A stretch of 64,000 nucleotides of DNA from a virus. Under the pieces are notes generated by a model. The model did no database searches. It saw nothing but the letters and a program-made list of their open reading frames with translations, and was not told the DNA's origin. The position numbers and the translations under genes were made by a program. The DNA lies in the IMG/VR virus record IMGVR_UViG_3300050123_000043, positions 33,829 through 97,828 of that record, one strand, 5' to 3'. Positions 63,669-64,000 of the stretch are shown here, in pieces (the stretch's first letter is position 1; each line of letters starts with the position of its first letter).

Positions 63669-64000
63669 TTAATATTTCCAAATAAAACCCCCTGCTGTGT
63701 TTCTTTTTCCTTTTGCACAATAACTAATATTAACACCGTGTATTTTTGTTTTTTTGGCCGCTTCTGTTATTGATTTATATATTTTTATTAATTTTCCTGA
63801 GATACTGTATTGTTTTATTTTTATAGGTGGACCATATTGTATTTTAAGGACATTCATTGCATGTTTTTTATTTTCTGAATCAGTTACCCATTCCAAATTC
63901 CAATCATTATTATTCAATTTATTTCCATCTTTATGATTAACGTAAGGTTTATTTTCTGGGTTTGGGATAAAAGTCAAAGCAACTAAACGATTAATTCTTT
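63669..64000 (-). CDS. HNH homing endonuclease with NUMOD1 tail (5' end outside window)
   Basis: The frame is open to the window edge: RINRLVALTFIPNPENKPYV leads into NHKDGNKLNNNDWNLEWVT, the HNH core of I-HmuI-like enzymes. The C-terminal 55 residues (IKQYSISGKLIKIYKSITEA ... GKRNTAGGFIWKY) are a NUMOD1 DNA-binding module, also seen at the ends of the two GIY-YIG proteins in this window. It ends 6 bases before the start of the PD-(D/E)XK gene. Homing endonuclease. Confidence 0.88.
   Translation of the reverse strand, partial: RINRLVALTFIPNPENKPYVNHKDGNKLNNNDWNLEWVTDSENKKHAMNVLKIQYGPPIKIKQYSISGKLIKIYKSITEAAKKTKIHGVNISYCAKGKRNTAGGFIWKY

Noticed and set aside
1-64000. tRNA genes, integrase, reverse transcriptase (DGR) or CRISPR array
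   Set aside because: No clover-leaf sized gap, no tyrosine/serine recombinase or RT motif, and no regularly spaced repeats were found; gaps between genes are nearly all under 150 bases.

Overview
The window looks like part of the genome of a tailed bacteriophage with short-tail (podovirus) virion architecture that infects a Bacteroidota host. The best match I can make from memory is the crAss-like group (Crassvirales). Three things support this. First, the DNA is AT-rich and carries promoters of the Bacteroidota sigma-factor type (TTTG, about 19 bases, TAnnTTTG) at 6981-7010 and 53448-53479. Second, the gene order capsid protein, head fibres, ring protein, IHF-like protein, second ring protein, very large muzzle/tail protein, then internal 'cargo' proteins and giant virion proteins is that of crAss-like phages. 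Third, the cargo proteins show the QTGG and GGEV-type motifs I associate with that group. Terminase, portal, DNA polymerase and the giant virion RNA polymerase are not seen and presumably lie outside the window. The standard bacterial code is used.

Layout. Bases 1-48614 are the late, plus-strand half. They hold the C-terminal part of a probable major capsid protein (1-1712), a cluster of head-fibre genes with BclA/TNF-like display domains (1835-6880), and a self-contained cassette for an HTH-plus-metallophosphoesterase protein (6931-8398). Next comes the tail/ring block (8504-15756), then a peptidoglycan-degrading virion protein and cargo proteins (15758-26049), interrupted by an ATP-grasp gene pair and two homing endonucleases. 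Two giant polyvalent virion proteins follow (26060-36465). A second late operon contains fibres, a run of small membrane proteins that probably includes holin and spanin, large adhesins, an HNH endonuclease and a lysozyme (36617-48614). A bidirectional terminator at 48620 closes this half.

Bases 48648-64000 are the early, minus-strand half, in two operons separated by one plus-strand gene (53497-53988) with a textbook host-type promoter. The first operon (53375 down to 48648) carries a 3'-5' exonuclease, a MazG-type nucleotide pyrophosphohydrolase broken by an in-frame TGA, a GIY-YIG endonuclease, a glycosyltransferase and a full-length bacterial-type RecA. The second (64000 down to 54040) carries nuclease and recombination genes (two PD-(D/E)XK nucleases, a DnaQ-like exonuclease), a nucleotide pyrophosphohydrolase/5'-nucleotidase fusion, and a possible primase-like protein. 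It also has three adjacent genes, an RNA ligase, a polynucleotide-kinase-like P-loop kinase and a binuclear metallophosphoesterase, which together equal a split bacterial Pnkp RNA-repair machine.

Points that deserve attention: a family of 22-bp palindromes (TTATAACA, six bases, TGTTATAA) placed at three late-gene leaders; the split Pnkp-like RNA-repair set; the translationally coupled ATP-grasp pair inside the virion operon; the ADP-ribosyltransferase-like, zincin-like and PD-(D/E)XK domains inside the giant virion proteins; the broken MazG gene; and six homing-type endonucleases. All functional calls come from reading motifs by eye; no database search was possible.
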